Source of the DNA: Spirosomataceae bacterium | GTDB lineage: Bacteria > Bacteroidota > Bacteroidia > Cytophagales > Spirosomataceae | Direction: 5' to 3' | DNA length: 8,582 bases | Assembly (NCBI GenBank): GCA_030731175.1 | Contig: JANQUM010000120.1 | Coordinates: forward strand, 1 to 8,582 | In this document: positions 5,768-8,582 of the stretch, in pieces | How positions within the stretch are numbered: position 1 is the first letter of the stretch | Layout of the letters: every line of letters starts with the position of its first letter | Notes under the pieces: model-generated | The model's input: only the letters and a program-made list of their open reading frames with translations | Databases searched by the model: none | What the model was told of the DNA's origin: nothing | Program-made: the position numbers and the translations under genes

Positions 5768-7111
5768 TTAGACCGTTTTCGAGAACATATTTTCGGATTT
5801 GTTTCCAATCAAATATTCGTCAAATGGCATGCAGATATTGCGTAAATAACTGTGCCCAAGTTCGGTTACTTTCAGGTTGGTGTCGGTTAGTTCTATCAAG
5901 CCGTCGAGGGCTAATTCTTCTAACTGATTTTCGGTTAAATCAGAGATTTCTCCAAGTTGCCATTCGGCAAAACCATTGCACATAATATCCGAAATTATCT
6001 GACGAACGAATAACTCTTCTTCGGTGGATTTATGTCCTTTCAAAATCGGTAAATTACCGCTGTTTACCAGCATTTGGTATTCCTCCACGTTCTTTACGTT
6101 TTGGGCGTACATATCGCCGCTATCGCTAATCGCCGATGCTCCCAAGCCAATTAAAGTATTATTTTGAGTAGTGGTGTAACCCATAAAATTGCGTCGCATA
6201 GTACCTTCTTTGGCAACTTTGAAAAGCGAATCTTCGGGCAGGGCAAAATGATCCATTCCGAGTTCGGCGTAGCCGGCTTCTTCGAGCATTTTTTTGCCGA
6301 GGTCGTAGAAGCTGCGTTTTTCGTGCCCAGTTGGTAAATTGGCTTCATCGTAGCCACGTTGACCGTTTCCTTTCAGCCACGGCACGTGGGCGTAGCTGTA
6401 AAAAGCCAAACGGTCAGGAGCTAATTTTAACGTTTTCTCTACCGTATTTTTTACTGATTCAACCGTTTGGAAAGGCAAGCCGAAAACCAAATCGTGGCTT
6501 ACCGAAGTATATCCAATAGTCCGTGCCATTTGTGTGGCAGTTTCAACGGTTTCAAAAGATTGTTCCCGCCGGATGGCTTGCTGCACGCTCATATCATAAT
6601 CCTGCACGCCGTAACTTACTCTTCTGAATCCAACATCGTATAATGTTTTTAGTTGAGCAAAAGTTGTATTTACCGGATTTCCTTCCCAGCTAAACTCATG
6701 GTTTTCTGCTACGGGGAAATACCGGAGAATGCCGTCCATGAGGTGTTTCAGATTTTCTTCGCTGAAAAAACTCGGAGAACCGCCGCCCAAATGTATTTCT
6801 TCGATTACCGTATCAGCCGGCAAAATATTTGCGTACATCCGCCACTCGTTGAGCACGGCGTCAATATACGGGCGTTCCATAGCGTGATTTTTCGTGATGC
6901 GTTTGTGACAAGCACAGAACGTGCAAAGGCTTTCGCAAAACGGTAAGTGAATGTAAAGGCTGATTCCTTTTTCGCTGGAAGTTCGTTGCCGAATGGAGGT
7001 TTTCCAGTCGTTCAACTGAAATTTTTCGGGTTGCCAGTGCGGCACGGTTGGGTACGAAGTATATCGTGGTCCGGCTACGTTGTATTTCTCGATCAAATCA
7101 GCAGTTATCAT
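5768..7111 (-). CDS. hemN: Oxygen-independent coproporphyrinogen III oxidase (radical SAM)
   Basis: 447 residues, close to E. coli HemN (457). The enzyme makes protoporphyrinogen IX from coproporphyrinogen III by two radical decarboxylations without oxygen, in the cytoplasm. It has the N-terminal YNVAGPRYTSYPT (10-22) that separates true HemN from HemW. The cluster motif HLPFCESLCTFCAC (55-68) gives C59, C63, C66 plus C68. Also seen are the SAM-site HLGGGSPSFF (107-116), SWEGNP (141-146; E143 aligns with the SAM-binding Glu of E. coli), VSYGVQDYD (165-173), DLVFGLPFQT (207-216), FYSYAHVPW (237-245), GMDHFALPED (285-294), RNFMGYTT (307-314), IGLGASAIS (321-329) and the C-terminal ELGHSYLRNICMPFDEYL (417-434). 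The Gln of E. coli RNFQGYT is Met310 here. Its neighbours upstream (TauE/SafE-like, fixH) belong to the cbb3 oxidase context, which fits haem supply under low oxygen. Confidence 0.96.
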   Translation of the reverse strand: MITADLIEKYNVAGPRYTSYPTVPHWQPEKFQLNDWKTSIRQRTSSEKGISLYIHLPFCESLCTFCACHKRITKNHAMERPYIDAVLNEWRMYANILPADTVIEEIHLGGGSPSFFSEENLKHLMDGILRYFPVAENHEFSWEGNPVNTTFAQLKTLYDVGFRRVSYGVQDYDMSVQQAIRREQSFETVETATQMARTIGYTSVSHDLVFGLPFQTVESVKNTVEKTLKLAPDRLAFYSYAHVPWLKGNGQRGYDEANLPTGHEKRSFYDLGKKMLEEAGYAELGMDHFALPEDSLFKVAKEGTMRRNFMGYTTTQNNTLIGLGASAISDSGDMYAQNVKNVEEYQMLVNSGNLPILKGHKSTEEELFVRQIISDIMCNGFAEWQLGEISDLTENQLEELALDGLIELTDTNLKVTELGHSYLRNICMPFDEYLIGNKSENMFSKTV

Positions 7112-7131
7112 AGTTTCGTTTTTAATTTCTT

Positions 7132-7139
7132 CAAAAGTA
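7132..7139 (-). promoter_or_regulatory. Predicted -7 box of the hemN promoter
   Basis: The minus-strand TACTTTTG matches TAnnTTTG exactly and lies 20 bases from the hemN ATG, giving a predicted start site near 7128 and a short leader of about 17 bases. No clear TTTG is found 19-21 bases upstream, as might be expected for an activator-dependent promoter. Confidence 0.4.
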
Positions 7140-7162
7140 CGGGCGGGCTGTAAGAAAAAACC

Positions 7163-7174
7163 TGACGGCTGTCA
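7163..7174. promoter_or_regulatory. Possible Crp/Fnr-family operator upstream of hemN
   Basis: TGAC-GGCT-GTCA is a 4-bp inverted repeat with the four-base spacer typical of FNR-type sites (core TGAT-N4-ATCA). Its centre is about 41 bases upstream of the predicted hemN start site, the classic position of a class II activator site. The outermost bases of the FNR consensus are not conserved, so this is a candidate only. Confidence 0.35.
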
Positions 7175-7204
7175 TGTTTGAAAATGATGCTGATTATCTC
7201 GTTC

Positions 7205-7232
7205 AGATTGGAGAAGTGAGATTGGAGAATTG
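7205..7232 (+). repeat. Two-copy 14-bp tandem repeat
   Basis: AGATTGGAGAAGTG (7205-7218) is followed directly by AGATTGGAGAATTG (7219-7232), differing at one base. It is noncoding and its purine-rich GAGATT/GAGAA wording resembles the GAGATTTGAGA-like bases in the gap at 8029-8120 when that is read on the minus strand. Confidence 0.7.
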
Positions 7233-7314
7233 TAAAACGGCGAACGAATACAGAAGTTATCGTTTTATAAAAACCTTAGCGTCTTCTAACCTTCGGGGTA
7301 AAAAGTATTTTACA

Positions 7315-8028
7315 TCACTTCGCAGACAAAAAGAGCTGTTGACAGTGCGTAATAAAACTGGAATCAGTCTGGGTGTAGAGTGAAGGTATATCACCGGATA
7401 TTCCCCTGAAAATAAGTAAGATAGCGATGATTGAATAAGAAATCGGAACGACATACTTGAAAGAAAAGAACCGGTTATTTCTCACAAAACCGAAGCCCAA
7501 ACTCGCTAACAGCATGAGTGGTAATGTGCCTAAGCCAAAAAGCAACATATATACGCCGCCTTCCCAAACTTGTACTTGCAGAAAAGCTCCGGCTAAAGCG
7601 GCGTAAACCATGCCGCACGGCAGTAAACCGTTTACCAAACCGAAGGTGTACTGAGAAACAAAAAACGGACGTTTGCCCGCTTTTCCGAAAAGTGATGAAA
7701 CCCAATTATTTAGCTTAGAATTTAGGTAAACGAAGCGAAGGCTTTTGTTGAAAAAGCGATAAACGAGCAGCCCGATAATAATCAATATTCCGAAACCGAT
7801 GGAAACCCATTTTTGGGAAACGAAAACGGCAACTTGCTCGCCCATAAAACCAATGAAAATTCCGAGCAAAGCGTACGTAGAAATTCGACCCAAATTATAG
7901 AGTAATCTGCCCGCTAAAAAACGGGCTTTTGAGCTAGTATCTGTGGGTAAAAGTAACGTCAACGGCCCGCACATTCCTACGCAGTGCAGGCTTCCCACAA
8001 GTCCGAGTATGAAGGCGGTGTAAAGCAT
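7315..8028 (-). CDS. TauE/SafE-like (DsbD_2 type) membrane protein of a cbb3 oxidase cluster
   Basis: 237 residues, ATG start, with about six membrane segments (roughly 2-25, 47-70, 75-92, 125-148, 157-181, 190-209). The first helix carries GSLHCVGMCGPLTLLLP (12-28), the HCxGMCGP signature of the DsbD_2/'sulfite exporter TauE/SafE' group. The fourth helix carries GLVNGLLPCGMVYAAL (130-145), the symmetry-related LLPCG motif. C16, C20 and C138, plus H15, are therefore placed inside the membrane. Such genes commonly follow fixH at the end of ccoNOP-ccoG-fixH clusters in Bacteroidetes. A role in metal (probably copper) or thiol handling during cbb3 oxidase assembly is plausible but unproven; the 'sulfite exporter' name is inherited and probably misleading here. 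It is separated from fixH by 92 bases of degenerate repeats. Confidence 0.85.
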   Translation of the reverse strand: MLYTAFILGLVGSLHCVGMCGPLTLLLPTDTSSKARFLAGRLLYNLGRISTYALLGIFIGFMGEQVAVFVSQKWVSIGFGILIIIGLLVYRFFNKSLRFVYLNSKLNNWVSSLFGKAGKRPFFVSQYTFGLVNGLLPCGMVYAALAGAFLQVQVWEGGVYMLLFGLGTLPLMLLASLGFGFVRNNRFFSFKYVVPISYSIIAILLIFRGISGDIPSLYTQTDSSFITHCQQLFLSAK

Positions 8029-8033
8029 TTTGT

Positions 8034-8125
8034 TGATTTATGATTTTGGATTTACGGTTTACATAAGACTTGATTTTGGCACTTTCTCAAATCTCATATC
8101 TTACCTCTTCAATCTATTTCTCAAA
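8034..8125. repeat. Degenerate short direct repeats between fixH and the TauE/SafE-like gene
   Basis: TGATTTTGG occurs at 8041-8049 and again exactly 30 bases later at 8071-8079, amid further GATTTA/GGTTTAC words. TTTCTCAAA occurs at 8083-8091 and 8117-8125, amid TCTCA/TCTTCAATC words. The last copy covers the TGA stop of fixH (8123-8121). The pattern looks like decayed low-complexity repeats of the type scattered between genes in Cytophagales genomes. No promoter match to TAnnTTTG is seen on the minus strand here. Confidence 0.55.
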
Positions 8126-8558
8126 CCTGCACTTTCTGCTCTTTGTAAAAGCTCTTGCCGTCTTTTTGCCACTGTACTTTTATAAGCCACAAACCTTTGG
8201 CGAGAGATTTCGTGGGAAATTCCTGAATACCCGCCGCAGAAAGTTTTACGGGGAAGTCACGGTCTAATTCGGGATTCGACGGACGAAAAAAGGTTACTTT
8301 CCCTTCGGAGCCAGCAGACTCTTTTGTTAGGTCAATTCGGAGAATATTTGTTTCGTCGTTTAGCTCAACCGTAACCGGATTCTTTAACTCCACGGCATTG
8401 GCTATATCGTCAATTCGGTCTTGGTATTGGATTTCCTGTTTGTAGTAATCTTCGCTTACTAAAAAGATGTCGTTTTGTTTTACGCACGCTACCACAAGCA
8501 GTATCATAAATACTACAAATAAACTGTACGCAAGTGCTATTTTATTTCCCCAATTCAT
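8121..8558 (-). CDS. fixH: FixH family protein (cbb3 oxidase assembly)
   Basis: 145 residues starting at ATG 8558-8556. A short N-terminus MNWGNK precedes a single membrane helix (7-26), so the bulk faces the periplasm. After it comes FLVSEDYYKQEIQYQDRIDDIANA (32-55), the conserved 'YY..e..Yq..id...nA' region of FixH. A beta-rich domain follows, with ILRIDLTKE (72-80), GKVTFFRPSNPELDRDFPV (86-104) and GLWLIKVQWQKDGKSFYKEQ (122-141). FixH (CcoH) is needed for cbb3-type cytochrome oxidase assembly and sits with the copper-related FixG/FixI/FixS proteins in classical clusters. The TauE/SafE-like gene downstream fits the usual Bacteroidetes order. The 24 bases upstream to the window edge are too few to identify the preceding gene, which is expected to be ccoG or another cbb3 gene. 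Confidence 0.88.
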   Translation of the reverse strand: MNWGNKIALAYSLFVVFMILLVVACVKQNDIFLVSEDYYKQEIQYQDRIDDIANAVELKNPVTVELNDETNILRIDLTKESAGSEGKVTFFRPSNPELDRDFPVKLSAAGIQEFPTKSLAKGLWLIKVQWQKDGKSFYKEQKVQV

Positions 8559-8582
8559 GGTTTTTTAGTTTAATGTGAAATA

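Larger units (their letters stand above)
7112..7314. other. 203-base gap between the TauE/SafE-like gene and hemN
   Basis: No credible gene is seen. It holds, from right to left, an A/T-only hairpin just past the TauE/SafE-like stop (7298-7313), a two-copy 14-bp tandem repeat (7205-7232), a TGAC-N4-GTCA palindrome (7163-7174) and a -7-like box (7132-7139). A plus-strand open frame beginning at 7174 runs into the neighbouring gene and is not believed. The presence of a promoter-like box suggests hemN can be transcribed independently of fixH. Confidence 0.6.

Noticed and set aside
7298..7313. GTAAAA-AGTA-TTTTAC hairpin after the TauE/SafE-like stop
   Set aside because: The stem has a single G-C pair and no T-tract follows on the minus strand, so it is not a convincing terminator.
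7174..7383. 69-codon plus-strand open frame starting in the gap upstream of hemN
   Set aside because: It runs through the tandem repeat and into the 3' end of the TauE/SafE-like gene on the other strand, has no recognisable domain, and its start coincides with the palindrome region.
8034..8047. TTGAT-TTAT-GATTT near the start of the TauE/SafE-like gene, considered as an FNR box
   Set aside because: Only the left half matches TTGAT-N4-ATCAA; the right half is part of the GATTT repeat words.

Overview
The window reads as chromosomal DNA from a member of the Bacteroidota, most likely the order Cytophagales. I infer this from the protein types (a paired DUF1501/DUF1800 cassette, a LolA-like protein, a long QueA variant, FixH followed by a TauE/SafE-like protein), from several upstream boxes matching the Bacteroidetes -7 consensus TAnnTTTG, and from the lack of strong Shine-Dalgarno sequences. 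It is densely coding and there are no tRNA, rRNA, CRISPR or transposase signatures. The largest gap without a gene is 203 bases.

Left part (1-3913, all minus strand). Read in the direction of transcription: a PduO-type cobalamin adenosyltransferase with a TTG start (3913-3362), a LolA-like periplasmic protein (3237-2614) ending in a clear intrinsic terminator, then a two-gene unit of a secreted DUF1800 protein (2527-662) and a Tat-targeted DUF1501 protein (659 to beyond the left edge). The DUF1800 promoter appears to sit across the stop codon and terminator of the lolA-like gene.

Middle (3914-5767). A divergent intergenic region carries a good promoter match for a plus-strand pair: a four-helix membrane protein with a DUF1648-like N-terminus, overlapping by 8 bases a QueA-family SAM:tRNA ribosyltransferase-isomerase of unusual length (402 residues). 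A bidirectional hairpin separates queA from the convergent hemN.

Right part (5768-8582, minus strand). In transcription order: fixH, a TauE/SafE (DsbD_2-like) membrane protein with an HCxGMCGP motif, and hemN. This fits the distal end of a cbb3 cytochrome oxidase maturation cluster plus anaerobic haem synthesis, suggesting a low-oxygen respiration module. The oxidase structural genes would lie beyond the right edge and are not visible here. Both gaps in this part contain short degenerate repeats. A TGAC-N4-GTCA palindrome lies about 41 bases upstream of the inferred hemN start site.

No unmistakably new system is present. The least understood items are the DUF1501/DUF1800 export pair, the enlarged QueA coupled to a DUF1648-like membrane protein, and the HCxGMC membrane protein beside FixH.
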